A DNA stretch of 40,435 bases from Pseudarthrobacter sp. fls2-241-R2A-127 (GCF_030209355.1 NZ_JARVSF010000034.1:1-40435), one strand, 5' to 3'; shown: positions 7,847 to 16,778, numbered from the stretch's first letter. The notes: generated from the sequence alone by a model not told the origin. Translations and numbers: made by a program.

Positions 7847-8814
7847 TCAACGTTGAAGCCGTTTACTGGCTGGTGGGCATCCTGTTCGTCGCGTGGGCAT
7901 CACTGATCGCCGCGGACACCAACCACCCGCGCCGCTGGGGCAGCGCTGCTTTCTGGGGCCTGCTGGGACTGTGCTTTTTCTACAGCACCTGGGTCCAGGC
8001 AGGAACCGCGCCCGCCTGGATCCTGGGCGTCGCCGTCCTGGTCCTGGTGGTACTGGCATCCACCGGCCTGCTGGGCCACGGCAAGCACCGCACCTCCACC
8101 GGGCCGGAACGCGAGTCCTACGCAAAGCGCTTCGGCAACAAGCTGTTCATCCCGGCCCTGACCCTGCCCCTGGTCACCGTGATCCTGGTGCTCGCCGCAC
8201 CGGTGCTGTCCATCGGCGGCACACCGCTGCTCGATCCCAAGAACACCACGCTGGTGGCGCTGGCCATCGGTGCCGTGGCCGCCGTCGTCGTCGCCCTCCT
8301 GATCCTGAAACCCAAGAACCCTGCCACGCCGCTGTTCGAAAGCCGCCGCATCCTCGAATCCATCGGCTGGGCCGCGCTGCTGCCGCAGATGCTCACCACG
8401 CTGGGCATCCTCTTCACCAAGGCAGGGGTGGGCACCGCGGTGGGCACCCTGGCATCAGGGCTGCTGCCCAAGGGCTCGCTGATCGCGGGCGTGCTGGTGT
8501 ACTGCATCGGCATGTTCCTCTTCACCGTGCTGATGGGCAACGGCTTCGCGGCGTTCCCCATCATGACGGCCGCGATCGGCTGGCCCGTGCTGGTGCAGGG
8601 ATTCCACGGCGACCCGGCCATCATCTTCGCGATCGGCATGCTCGCCGGTTTCTGCGGCACGCTCTGCACCCCCATGGCCGCCAACTTCAACCTGGTGCCG
8701 TCCGCGCTGCTGGAAATGAAGAACAAGTACGGCGTCATCACGGCGCAGGTGGGCACGGCCATCCCGCTGCTGGCGGTCAACATCGCACTGATGTACTTCC
8801 TGGCCTTCCACTAG
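7843..8814 (+). CDS. DUF979 family membrane protein, partner of DUF969
   Basis: The 323-residue protein has about nine hydrophobic segments across its length and starts MINVEAVYWLVGILFVAWASLIAAD. A good ribosome site, AGGAGAAG, lies just inside the end of the preceding gene, and start and stop overlap as ATGA at 7843-7846. Family-like features are GNKLFIPALTLPLV, GVGTAVGTLASGLLPKGS, and GNGFAAFPIMTAAIGWPVLV. The GNGFAAFP loop and GFCGTLCTPMAANFN resemble substrate-path regions of transporters. It probably forms the transport complex with the DUF969 protein in the cytoplasmic membrane. Confidence 0.86.
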   Translation: MINVEAVYWLVGILFVAWASLIAADTNHPRRWGSAAFWGLLGLCFFYSTWVQAGTAPAWILGVAVLVLVVLASTGLLGHGKHRTSTGPERESYAKRFGNKLFIPALTLPLVTVILVLAAPVLSIGGTPLLDPKNTTLVALAIGAVAAVVVALLILKPKNPATPLFESRRILESIGWAALLPQMLTTLGILFTKAGVGTAVGTLASGLLPKGSLIAGVLVYCIGMFLFTVLMGNGFAAFPIMTAAIGWPVLVQGFHGDPAIIFAIGMLAGFCGTLCTPMAANFNLVPSALLEMKNKYGVITAQVGTAIPLLAVNIALMYFLAFH

Positions 8815-8836
8815 GCCCTTCCCGCAAAGGAGCACC

Positions 8837-9934
8837 ATGGACAACGATCTTCGCGCACAGCAGGCACCCGGCTACGCGGCCGTGGTGCTGAACAACCTTT
8901 CCGAACCCTTCCCGCACTCCGCGCACCACACCCAGGTTTCCGCCGCGGACCGGCCCACCCCGGAGCAGATCCACCCCGCGTTCTACACCTCCTTCGACTG
9001 GCACTCCTGCGTCCACATGCACTGGCTGGGGGCCAGCCTGCTGGGGTCTGCCTCCGAGCCGTCTGCCGCCGGGGCAGCCCCGGAGGGGGCGTCCGACGGC
9101 GGCACGGCAGCTTGGGTGGACAGCTCCACGGCGGCGTCGCTCCGGAAAGCGCTGGGCGCCAACCTGACACCGGTCAAGCTGGCGGTGGAGCGGGATTACC
9201 TGCTGGCCAACCCCTCCTGGGAGCGTCCGTATGGCTGGGCATGGCTGATGCGGCTGGCCGCCACCTGTTCCTCATCCTCCGATGCACAGCTTCGGGAATG
9301 GGGCTCCGCGCTGGAGCCACTCGTGGACGCGGTGGCGGAGCTCAGCGTGGCATGGATGGCCAAGGCCCAGTACCCCGTCCGGCACGGACTGCACACCAAC
9401 GCGGCGTTCGGCGTCGGCTACATGCTGGATGCTTTCCGGTCACTGGGCCGGGATGAGGCTGCTGCGGCCTGCGAGGAAGCGGCCCGCACCTGGTTCGCGA
9501 ACGACCGCGGCTGGCCGGGCGACTGGGAGCTCAGCGGCCAGGACTTCCTCTCCGCCGGGCTCAGCGAGGCGGACCTGATGCGCCGCGTCCTGCCCGCCGG
9601 CGAGTTTGCCGCCTGGTTCGCGGCGTTCCTCCCCGGACTTTCCGCGGAGTCCCGGATCCTGCAGCCTGTCAGCGTCACGGACGAGACCGACGGCTACCTG
9701 GTGCACCTCCACGGGCTGAACCTGACCCGCGCCGGACAGGTGGCCCGGGTCATCGCCACGCTCCGCGGCTCCTCCCATCCTGAGGCGTCCGCGGCCGCGG
9801 CAGTGCTCAGCGAGGCACTCGATCCGCTGTTGAAGGCCGGGCTCTCCGGGCTGGAGAGTGGCGACTTCATGTCCACGCACTGGCTGGCCAGCTTCGCCTG
9901 GGACGCTCTGGGCTCCGTGGCGGCGCTGGACTGA
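8837..9934 (+). CDS. DUF2891 family protein
   Basis: The 365-residue soluble protein follows the DUF979 gene by 22 bases, with AAAGGAG before ATG 8837. The conserved N-terminal motif HPAFYTSFDWHSCVHMHW is at about residues 48-65 and identifies DUF2891. Further conserved patches are NPSWERPYGWAWLMRLA, HGLHTNAAFG, and SGQDFLSAGLSEADLM. The many Trp and His residues and helical character suggest an alpha/alpha-barrel enzyme fold, but no activity is known to me. Its place in the transporter unit suggests a role on 5-oxoproline, pyroglutamyl compounds or a related lactam. Confidence 0.83.
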   Translation: MDNDLRAQQAPGYAAVVLNNLSEPFPHSAHHTQVSAADRPTPEQIHPAFYTSFDWHSCVHMHWLGASLLGSASEPSAAGAAPEGASDGGTAAWVDSSTAASLRKALGANLTPVKLAVERDYLLANPSWERPYGWAWLMRLAATCSSSSDAQLREWGSALEPLVDAVAELSVAWMAKAQYPVRHGLHTNAAFGVGYMLDAFRSLGRDEAAAACEEAARTWFANDRGWPGDWELSGQDFLSAGLSEADLMRRVLPAGEFAAWFAAFLPGLSAESRILQPVSVTDETDGYLVHLHGLNLTRAGQVARVIATLRGSSHPEASAAAAVLSEALDPLLKAGLSGLESGDFMSTHWLASFAWDALGSVAALD

Positions 9935-9982
9935 GGCTGCTGTGGACTGAGGCTGCGCTGGCGGGAGCTGGGCTGGCGGGAG
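9927..9982. repeat. Two adjacent short direct duplications after the DUF2891 gene
   Basis: TGGACTGAGGCTGC occurs at 9927-9940 and 9943-9956, and GCTGGCGGGAG at 9957-9967 and 9972-9982. The first copy contains the TGA stop of the DUF2891 gene. They look like replication-slippage duplications in a non-coding tail. The rest of 9935-10161 holds no gene I can support. Confidence 0.55.
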
Positions 9983-10161
9983 ACGCTGCAAAGGCCGGCC
10001 GCTCACCGGCGGCGCAGTCACACTCCGTTCGTAGCCCCGCGACCATGCACGCCGGGCCACGGCGGGTTAGTCTTGCTGCACCACGCTGGAATGCGTGACC
10101 TGGGAGCAGCGGGCAGGGTTGTAATGAGCTGACTGTCCGCCCGCGAGCCCAGAGGAAGCCC

Positions 10162-10422
10162 ATGCGCCAGCACGTCAGCACCTGCTTGTCAGACCCTGCA
10201 GTGGCCGGTGAAACCGCAACGCTCAAACCCCGGCGGAAACGAACCAGGCACCCCCGGCTCGCCGTGGGGGACCGGGTACGCTTCGCCGAGGGAACCCTGT
10301 CCGGAACCGGCATGGTGGACGCCGTGACCTCCGACTACTCCGTTATCTGGGTGTGGACCGACGAAGGCCAGGGCCGGCGCATGTTCCTGCAGGGCTACGG
10401 AAGCATCGTCACCGCGCTCTAG
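10162..10422 (+). CDS. Small basic hypothetical protein with SH3-like beta segment
   Basis: The 86-residue protein starts at ATG 10162 after AGAGGAAG. The N-terminal third is basic (KPRRKRTRHPRL at about 22-33). The remainder, from VGDRVRFAEGTLSGTG through SVIWVWTDEGQGRRMFL to GYGSIVTAL, alternates hydrophobic and polar residues like an SH3/KOW-type beta barrel. The function is unknown, and nucleic-acid or wall binding are both possible. It is monocistronic and convergent with the 50-residue gene on the other strand. The TAG stop is the first arm of a hairpin that ends at the opposite gene's stop. Confidence 0.7.
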   Translation: MRQHVSTCLSDPAVAGETATLKPRRKRTRHPRLAVGDRVRFAEGTLSGTGMVDAVTSDYSVIWVWTDEGQGRRMFLQGYGSIVTAL

Positions 10423-10447
10423 GTCCGCGGGCAGGCCCGGGGGCCTA
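10420..10447. terminator. Stop-to-stop bidirectional hairpin between convergent genes
   Basis: The 28 bases fold into a stem of seven pairs (TAGGTCC with GGGCCTA, one G-U), one G-G mismatch and five more pairs (CGGGC/GCCCG) around a tiny loop. The left end is the TAG stop of the plus-strand gene and the right end is the TAG stop (cta) of the minus-strand gene. The position suggests a shared terminator, although no T-run follows on either strand. Confidence 0.6.
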
Positions 10448-10597
10448 CCTTCTGTCGAGCTCCCCGGAACGCCTTGCCCGCCGCTCGTCGGCCTGGAGGA
10501 TGCCATCGCGGACCGCGGCGCGGATCACGCCGTACAGGACGTAGAAGAAGATCGCCCCGAAGAGCACAAACAGGACAAGCCCGGTCAAGTCACCCAT
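10445..10597 (-). CDS. 50-residue single-pass membrane protein, unknown function
   Basis: The ATG at 10597 is preceded by a strong GGAGGAGGGG. The product starts MGDLTGLVLFVLFGAIFFYV, with one membrane helix at about residues 4-27 and a charged C-terminal tail (DERRARRSGELDRR). The start overlaps the end of the upstream 213-residue gene by eight bases, so the two are likely co-translated. A longer reading in this frame back to 10795 has unlikely composition and is rejected. Function not recognised. Confidence 0.7.
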   Translation of the reverse strand: MGDLTGLVLFVLFGAIFFYVLYGVIRAAVRDGILQADERRARRSGELDRR

Positions 10598-11231
10598 CCG
10601 TGCGCCCCTCCTCCGGCCAGTACGGCTGAACAGACGCCGCAGCCTGCCGCAAGGTCCCGCCGTCGAGCATGAGGGACGTTTCCTGCAGGCCGAAGTCGGT
10701 CCACTGGGCCACCAGCCTGAGGTCCCCGGCAGGCGGCAGCGGCCACAGCCAGAGGGTCCCGGTGCCGGAGAATTCGTCGTCCCCGCCGCCGCCACCTCCG
10801 CCGTTCAGTGCGACGGCCGGCGGTTTTGGGTCGGTGCCCTGTTCCATCAACCCGTAGGGAATTTGGACGCCGGTGCTGGCCTTCGAGCCGTCGGGGAATT
10901 CGACGCCGAACATCAGCCCGGTCTGCCGGCCACTGCCGCGGCGGATGCCCCTGCCGGAGTGGAAGAACAAGTCCTGCAGATCGGCCCAGTCTTCGTCGGA
11001 CTGCTCGCCACGGCGGAGGACCCAGGACAGGTTGAACACGCACCCGGTAGAGAACACGTCCGCGCTTTCGACCGCCACCACCATGTGGGGCGTCCGGCTC
11101 ACGAACTTGCCAAGGTGGACGGCGGCCGGCAGCTCGTAAGCGGGAGCGGCCACCCACGGCGGCGGGACATGGCGTTGGGACCGCGGCCGGGGCGGCAGGG
11201 GCGGGACGGGAAAGTCCTGGAAGAAGGTCAT
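10590..11231 (-). CDS. Hypothetical protein with poly-glycine linker
   Basis: I chose ATG 11231, which follows AAGGACC, giving 213 residues beginning MTFFQDFPVPPLPPRPR. After a proline-rich N-terminus come a beta-rich region (HMVVAVESADVFSTGCVFNLSWVLRR), a seven-glycine stretch at about 148-154, and a second beta-like half containing GTGTLWLWPLPPAGDLRLVAQW. The two halves around the glycine linker may form one beta-sandwich. No signal peptide or family was recognised. It overlaps the small membrane-protein gene downstream, so the products may act together at the membrane. Confidence 0.65.
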   Translation of the reverse strand: MTFFQDFPVPPLPPRPRSQRHVPPPWVAAPAYELPAAVHLGKFVSRTPHMVVAVESADVFSTGCVFNLSWVLRRGEQSDEDWADLQDLFFHSGRGIRRGSGRQTGLMFGVEFPDGSKASTGVQIPYGLMEQGTDPKPPAVALNGGGGGGGDDEFSGTGTLWLWPLPPAGDLRLVAQWTDFGLQETSLMLDGGTLRQAAASVQPYWPEEGRTDG

Positions 11232-11336
11232 GAATGGTCCTTGGGTCCGCTGGCTTGCGACCGACCAGCGGAAACAGCGGCAGCGCCGCCCTGGATCCCC
11301 CAATCCGTCCTTGCCCGGCCAGTCTAGCGGCATGCC

Positions 11337-14165
11337 TCAGGGCCGGGTGGCCTCCTCCAGGATTTCCAGCAGATGGCGGTAGGAGCGGCCGGTGGCCTTG
11401 GACATCCCCAGCTCGCACGTGCGGTTGGTGGAGGCGTAGGCGTCGAACTCCCGCTCGTTGATCTCGCGGGCCTGCAGGCCTGTGGCGGAGTCCGTCAGTT
11501 CCGGGTGGAGCAGGCCGCGGTCGCCCGCGAACGCGCAGCAGCCCCAGCTCGGCGGCACGAACACATCGTCCGTCACAGCCCGGGCGATCTCCATCAGGGC
11601 CGGGTTGCTCCCCAGCTGGGTGGATGAGCACGTGGGGTGCAGGGCGATCGAACCCAGCGGTGCAGTCACCGTGAGCCGGTCCAGGACGTGCTGGTGCACG
11701 AACTCCACCGAGTCAACAAAACGCAGCCCGGCGTACCGTTCCTCGCCCGCAGCCGCGAGCCGCTTCATGGTGTCCAAACCTTCCGTGCAGGAGGCGGCAT
11801 CGCACACCACCGGCAGCACGCCCCGTCCGCTGGCCTCGTACAGCCGGTCCAGGACCTTATCCGTCATGGCCTCGTAGCCCTGGGCGAAGCCCTTCGACTT
11901 CCAGGGGGTGCCGCAGCACAGGCTGTCGATGCCGTCCGGAACGGTAACCCCCACGCCTGCGCGTTCGCAGAGGTCCAGGAAGGCCTGGGCCGATCCCTTC
12001 GCCGCGCCTTCAGGCGCATCGCCCGGGCCGAACATGGTGCCGATGCAGGCGGGGAAGAACACGGCGATGCTGTCCGGATCCCGGCGTGCCCGGCGCCGGG
12101 AACCGCCGCCGGGCAGCACGGAGTGGTAGTCGGGCACCGCTTCGGACCCTAGCAGGGCACGGCCGACGGCGGTCGCGGCCTTGGGCAGCGGCGCCGGCAG
12201 TGCTTTGGCTACAGTCAGGGCCAGCCCACCGCCGGCGGTCACGGCGCCCCAGTTTTCGGCGGCCTTGTTCCAGCCGGCCGCGGCGAGGGTGTTCGCGTTT
12301 TCCTTGCGCAGCCGCCGTACCAGGTCGCCGGTGTTGATCAGCACCGGGCAGGCAGTGACGCACATGCCGTCCGCAGCGCAGGTCTGCACGCCGTCGTAGT
12401 CATAGTCCTTGCGCAGGCTGGCGGCGAGGCCGTGGTCCCCGCGCTGCTCAGCGGCAGCAATGTCGCGCCGAAGCACAATGCGTTGGCGGGGCGTCAGCGT
12501 GATGTCCTTACTGGGGCAGACCGGTTCGCAGTAGCCGCACTCGACGCAGCGGTCCACTTCCTCCTCCACCGTCGGCGCCACCTTGAGGTTCTCGATGTAG
12601 GAGAGCGGCTCGTCGGCGAGCAGCACGCCCGGGTTCAGGAGGTTGGGCGGGTCGATCAGCCGCTTGATCTCCTGCATGACGCCGTAGAGCTCGTCGCCGT
12701 ACTGGCGGCGGACGAACGGCGCCATGATGCGCCCGGTGCCATGCTCGGCCTTGAGCGAGCCGCCGGAGCCGAGCACCAGGTCCACCATCTCGTCGGTGAA
12801 GGCCTGGTAGCGCAGCAGCTGGGTGGGGTCGTCAAAACGCTCGTTGAGCATGAAGTGGACGTTCCCGTCCTTCGCGTGCCCAAAGATCACCGATTCCTCG
12901 TAGCGGTGCTCGCGGAAAAGCCGCGTCAGCTCCCCGCAGGTGTCCGCGAGGGCGGGGACCGGCACCACAATGTCTTCCAGCAACGCGTTGGTTCCCGAGG
13001 GGCGGGCACCGGCCACAGCCGTGTACAGGCCCTTGCGCACATGCCAGAGGGCGGCTCGGTCCTTGGGGTCAGAGGTTAACGAGAAGGGCGTGGCCAGGTC
13101 CAGCGAGTCGAACAGCTGCTGCGAGCCTGCGCGCTTGCCTGACAGTTCGGCGGCGTCCGAGCCCTGGTGTTCCACCAGCAGCGCGGCGTGTCCTTGGACC
13201 GGCAGCGTCCGAATGGCAGCCGGGGCGTCGGCGGCTGCCTGCGCCACCTTCAACGCTGCCGCGTCCATGAGCTCGATGGTGGCCAGGCCGCTGGACACCA
13301 GGTCCGGCAGGGCACCCATCGCCGCGTCCAGGGTGTTGAAGACCAGCAGCCCGGTGGCGGCTGCCGGCTTGACCTCGACGGTCCGGAAGACGGCCTCGGC
13401 CACGAAGCCCAGGGTTCCCTCGCTGCCGATCATCAGGTGCATCAGGATGTCCACGGGACGCTCGTAGTCCAGGAAGGAGTTCACGCCATAGCCCATGGTG
13501 TTCTTCATCGAAAACAGCGAACGGATGATCCGGACGGACTCATCGTTGCCCACCACCCGGCGGCGCAGCCTCAGCAGTCCCTCGTGGAGCTCCGGTTCCA
13601 GCGCGTGCAACCGCCGGTCGGCGTCGGCGTCCGCGGTGTCGATCACGGTTCCTGAGGGCAGCACCAGCACCATCGATTCCAGTGTCCGGTAGGTGTTGAA
13701 CTCGGTGCCGCACGCCATCCCGGAGGAGTTGTTCGCGATGACACCGCCCACGGTGCAGGCGATCTCGCTGGCAGGATCCGGGCCGAGCTTGCGTCCAAAG
13801 GCGGCCAGCCGGGCGTTGACGCTGCGCACCGTGGCACCGGGCTGGACGCGGACCCTGGCACCGCCGTCGAGCACCTCGATGCCGCGGAAATGCTGGCGGG
13901 TGTTGATCAGCAGGCTGTCGCTCAGGGCCTGGCCGGAGAGGCTGGTGCCGCCCGACCGGAAGGTGGCGGGAAGCCCCAGTTCGCGGCTGCGCCGCAAGAG
14001 GGCGCCGACGTCGGCGGCGTTGCGTGGGGTGGCTACGCCTTGTGGGACCAAGAGGTAGTGCGAGGCATCGTGGGCCATGGCATGGCGCTCCAGGTCCCGC
14101 GTGCTGACGGTCTCCAGGCCCAGCTGCCGGATGGGGGATTCGGCTCCTGCCGCTGTGGTTCTCAT
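11337..14165 (-). CDS. dld: FAD/Fe-S D-lactate dehydrogenase-type oxidase
   Basis: ATG 14165 follows TTGGAG and gives 942 residues. Residues about 25-250 form a FAD-binding-4 domain (LGLPATFRSGGTSLSGQ, GGVIANNSSGMACG), followed by a FAD-oxidase C-terminal domain with HAKDGNVHF and HGTGRIMAPF. Two 4Fe-4S motifs follow at about 536 (CVECGYCEPVCP) and 593 (CAADGMCVTACP). Two cysteine-rich CCG-type motifs close the protein (SLCCGTPWKSKG, then SWGCCAFAGDRGL). This is the layout of large membrane-associated D-lactate dehydrogenases, which pass electrons to the respiratory chain. The regulator gene ends 17 bases upstream and the permease precedes that, supporting lactate as substrate. Another 2-hydroxy acid remains possible. 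Confidence 0.87.
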   Translation of the reverse strand: MRTTAAGAESPIRQLGLETVSTRDLERHAMAHDASHYLLVPQGVATPRNAADVGALLRRSRELGLPATFRSGGTSLSGQALSDSLLINTRQHFRGIEVLDGGARVRVQPGATVRSVNARLAAFGRKLGPDPASEIACTVGGVIANNSSGMACGTEFNTYRTLESMVLVLPSGTVIDTADADADRRLHALEPELHEGLLRLRRRVVGNDESVRIIRSLFSMKNTMGYGVNSFLDYERPVDILMHLMIGSEGTLGFVAEAVFRTVEVKPAAATGLLVFNTLDAAMGALPDLVSSGLATIELMDAAALKVAQAAADAPAAIRTLPVQGHAALLVEHQGSDAAELSGKRAGSQQLFDSLDLATPFSLTSDPKDRAALWHVRKGLYTAVAGARPSGTNALLEDIVVPVPALADTCGELTRLFREHRYEESVIFGHAKDGNVHFMLNERFDDPTQLLRYQAFTDEMVDLVLGSGGSLKAEHGTGRIMAPFVRRQYGDELYGVMQEIKRLIDPPNLLNPGVLLADEPLSYIENLKVAPTVEEEVDRCVECGYCEPVCPSKDITLTPRQRIVLRRDIAAAEQRGDHGLAASLRKDYDYDGVQTCAADGMCVTACPVLINTGDLVRRLRKENANTLAAAGWNKAAENWGAVTAGGGLALTVAKALPAPLPKAATAVGRALLGSEAVPDYHSVLPGGGSRRRARRDPDSIAVFFPACIGTMFGPGDAPEGAAKGSAQAFLDLCERAGVGVTVPDGIDSLCCGTPWKSKGFAQGYEAMTDKVLDRLYEASGRGVLPVVCDAASCTEGLDTMKRLAAAGEERYAGLRFVDSVEFVHQHVLDRLTVTAPLGSIALHPTCSSTQLGSNPALMEIARAVTDDVFVPPSWGCCAFAGDRGLLHPELTDSATGLQAREINEREFDAYASTNRTCELGMSKATGRSYRHLLEILEEATRP

Positions 14166-14182
14166 GCGTGCTCCAAGAAAAA

Positions 14183-14929
14183 TCAGGTGATGGTGCGCGG
14201 CGGGGTGGCGTCCCCGGCCCGCTGGTAGAACCATTCGATGTGCTCACGCAGCAGGCGCGCGGCGAGCTCGCCGTCCCGGGACTGGATGGCATCGAAGATT
14301 CCATGGTGTTGGGTACGCAGGACTGCCAGGACGGCCGGCCAGTCCTCCATGGCATCCATTGCGCCCTTCACGTAGCCCACGATCGAACCGCTGAGGGATT
14401 CCATGATGGTGGCCATTACCTCGTTGCCCGCGAGGGAGCTCAGCGCCACGTGGAACCGGGCGTCCAGCTCGTGGAAGGTTGCCCGGTCCAGCTCCGGCTG
14501 GTCCATGGCGTCAAGCAGTTGGGCCGCCTCTTTCCGCTCCGCGTCCCCGCCGTCGCGCGCCGCGCCGGCACGGGCAGTCCAGGTCTCCAGGAGGATACGG
14601 GTCTGGACGATGTCCTGGACCGGCAGCCGGTTACTGGCAACATGCAGCCGGAGGGCGGAGGAGAGGCCGGCGGAGGGATCGGAGACCACGATGGCGCCGG
14701 AGGTGGGACCGGAGCCCACCGAGCTGCGGACCACGCCCATGGCGTCCAGGATGCGGATGGCTTCGCGCACGGACGCCCTGGAGATGCCGTAGTTTTCGGC
14801 CAGGGTGCGCTCGCCGGGGAGCCGGTCGCCCACCTTGATTTTGCCGTCCCGAAGGTCCGCTTCAATGTCCTTCAGGAGCGCATCGTGGGTTCGGGGGCGG
14901 GGTGCTGCTCCGGCTGCGGCGGTTGTCAC
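14183..14929 (-). CDS. GntR-family regulator of lactate genes (FadR subfamily, LldR-like)
   Basis: The GTG start at 14929 is preceded by AAAGGA at six bases. The 248-residue protein has a winged helix-turn-helix at about 15-85 (LRDGKIKVGDRLPGERTLAE, NYGISRASVREAIRILDAMGVV) and a FCD domain at about 95-235 (VQTRILLETWTARAG, FHELDARFHVALSSLAGNEV, and LREHIEWFYQRAG). It lies between the lactate permease and D-lactate dehydrogenase genes. Three TGGTCNGACCA sites in the permease/lutA intergenic region fit the dyads bound by FadR and LldR proteins. It probably represses both divergent units until lactate binds. Confidence 0.88.
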   Translation of the reverse strand: MTTAAAGAAPRPRTHDALLKDIEADLRDGKIKVGDRLPGERTLAENYGISRASVREAIRILDAMGVVRSSVGSGPTSGAIVVSDPSAGLSSALRLHVASNRLPVQDIVQTRILLETWTARAGAARDGGDAERKEAAQLLDAMDQPELDRATFHELDARFHVALSSLAGNEVMATIMESLSGSIVGYVKGAMDAMEDWPAVLAVLRTQHHGIFDAIQSRDGELAARLLREHIEWFYQRAGDATPPRTIT

Positions 14930-14948
14930 GGGCCATCCTTTGAGTGGG

Positions 14949-14975
14949 GGAGTGCGGGCCGGCGGCCCGCACTCC
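14949..14975 (-). terminator. Perfect 12-bp hairpin between permease and regulator genes
   Basis: GGAGTGCGGGCC and GGCCCGCACTCC pair perfectly around a three-base loop, 21 bases after the permease stop. No T-run follows on the minus strand, so it may be a weak or partial terminator that lowers readthrough from the permease into the regulator, or an mRNA-stabilising hairpin. Confidence 0.55.
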
Positions 14976-14996
14976 GGTTGTGCGCGGGTGGGAGGG

Positions 14997-16742
14997 CTAC
15001 GGAAGCATCCAGCCCAGGACAGGGGTGGACTGCAGGTAGACGACGGTGCACAGCACCAGGAGCAGCCCCACGCTCCATCCGACTACCTTACGCAGAAGGA
15101 CCGACTCCTGGCCGTCAAGGTTGACGGCGGTGGCGGCAATGGCGAGGTTCTGCGGGCTGATGAGTTTGCCCACCACGCCGCCGGCCGTGTTGCCGGCCAC
15201 GAGCAGGTTCGGATCGATGCCGGCATTCACGCCGGCGGTCTGCTGCAGCTTGGCAAACAGGGCGTTCGCAGAAGTATCCGAACCCGTCACGGCCGTGCCC
15301 AGCCACCCGAGCACGGGGGAGAGGAACGCGAAGAAACTGCCGGTGCCGGCCAGCCAGACGCCGATCGAGACCGTCTGGCCGGAGTTGTTCATGACGTAGG
15401 CCAGGGCCAGCACGGTGATGATGGTGAGCCCGGCCCAGCGCATCTTGAAGATGGTCCGGCCAATTTCGGCCACGGCGTTGCCTGCGGTCATGGAGAAGCG
15501 GCCGTGGTCATCGAAGCGGGCATAGACCACGGCGACAATCAGGCCCGTGATCAGCAGGAGCGTTCCGGGGCTGGACAGCCACTGGAAGACGTAGGTAGTG
15601 GAGGACAGCGGCTTGCCGTCGGCGCCTACCAGGGCGTCGTGGAGGACGGGCCACGGGATCTTGACGTCGGTGGCGGCGAGGGCGGCGGGAAGGTCGACGC
15701 CGAGCTTCCATAGTTTGGCGATGCCGAACACCACAATGACGAGGAAGTAGGGGAACAGTGCGAGCCAGGTGCGTGCGGGGGTGAGGCCTTCGCGCCCGGC
15801 CGCCGGAAGGGTGGCGACGCTGCCTGCGCCGGTGCTTCCCGGAGCCTGGTTCTTCGACGTGGTGCCGCCGGCAGTGGCCGCTACGGCTGCGCCCAGCCGG
15901 TCACGCGCGGCCGCGGTGCCCCTGGGCTTCCAGAAGCGGAAGAACAGGACAGCCGCACCGAGGCCCACCAGCGAGGCCATGATGTCGGTGAGTTCATAGG
16001 AGAAGAAGTTGGAGCAGAGGAACTGCGCTACGGCGAAGGAGAATCCGACGACCAGAGCCGCGGGCCAGCAGTCCTTCAAACCCTTGCGGCCGTCCAGGAT
16101 GAAGAGCAGGATCAGCGGAACGAAGGTGGCCAGCAGCGGGGCCTGGCGGCCCACCATGGCGCCGATGTCCGTCGCGTGCAGGCCGGTGAGCCCGGCGGCC
16201 GTGGTGATCGGGATGGCCATGGCGCCGAAAGCCACGGGAGCGGTGTTGGCCACCAGCACGGCGGCGGCGGCCCGGAGCGGAGGAAGGCCCAGGGCCAGCA
16301 GCATGGTGGCGGTGATGGCCACCGGCGCGCCGAAGCCGGCAAGGGCCTCGAGCAGGCCGCCGAAGCAGAACGCGATCAGGACTCCCTGCAGGCGGACGTC
16401 ACCTCCGCCGATCACATCGAAGACCCGGCGGAGGTCTTCAAAGCGGCCGCTGAGTACCGTCACCTGGTAGAGCCAGACGGCCATGACCACGATCCAGAGC
16501 ACGGGGAAGGCGCCGAAAACGCCGCCTTGGGTTGCGGACAGGAGTGCCAGGCCGGCCGGCATCTTGAAGGCCAGGATGCCGACAACCAGGGCCACCAGAA
16601 GGGCGAACCCGCCGGCCACGTGGGCTTTGGTCTTTGCAACGGCGAGAAGGAGAAAGAAGGTCAGCAGCGGCAGCAGGGCGACGATGGCCGACCAGGCGAC
16701 GCTGTTCAGCACCGGATCGGTGCTGGGGGTGAAGTGGTCCAC
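14997..16742 (-). CDS. lctP: L-lactate permease (LctP family)
   Basis: The start is GTG 16742, with GGAGGA just upstream. The 581-residue product is close to the family's usual length of about 550. It has a dozen or more hydrophobic segments. Family landmarks are LLTFFLLLAVAKTKAHVAGG, GVFGAFPVLWIVVMAVWLYQ, a GLLEALAGFGAPVAITATML block, and GTAVTGSDTSANALFAKLQQ near the C-terminus. It imports lactate (possibly also glycolate) with protons or sodium. It opens a minus-strand unit with the regulator and D-lactate dehydrogenase. Two tandem operator dyads lie 37-61 bases upstream. Confidence 0.92.
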   Translation of the reverse strand: MDHFTPSTDPVLNSVAWSAIVALLPLLTFFLLLAVAKTKAHVAGGFALLVALVVGILAFKMPAGLALLSATQGGVFGAFPVLWIVVMAVWLYQVTVLSGRFEDLRRVFDVIGGGDVRLQGVLIAFCFGGLLEALAGFGAPVAITATMLLALGLPPLRAAAAVLVANTAPVAFGAMAIPITTAAGLTGLHATDIGAMVGRQAPLLATFVPLILLFILDGRKGLKDCWPAALVVGFSFAVAQFLCSNFFSYELTDIMASLVGLGAAVLFFRFWKPRGTAAARDRLGAAVAATAGGTTSKNQAPGSTGAGSVATLPAAGREGLTPARTWLALFPYFLVIVVFGIAKLWKLGVDLPAALAATDVKIPWPVLHDALVGADGKPLSSTTYVFQWLSSPGTLLLITGLIVAVVYARFDDHGRFSMTAGNAVAEIGRTIFKMRWAGLTIITVLALAYVMNNSGQTVSIGVWLAGTGSFFAFLSPVLGWLGTAVTGSDTSANALFAKLQQTAGVNAGIDPNLLVAGNTAGGVVGKLISPQNLAIAATAVNLDGQESVLLRKVVGWSVGLLLVLCTVVYLQSTPVLGWMLP

Positions 16743-16778
16743 GGAGTTCCTCCACGATGAGGGCGATGGGGATGTCTT

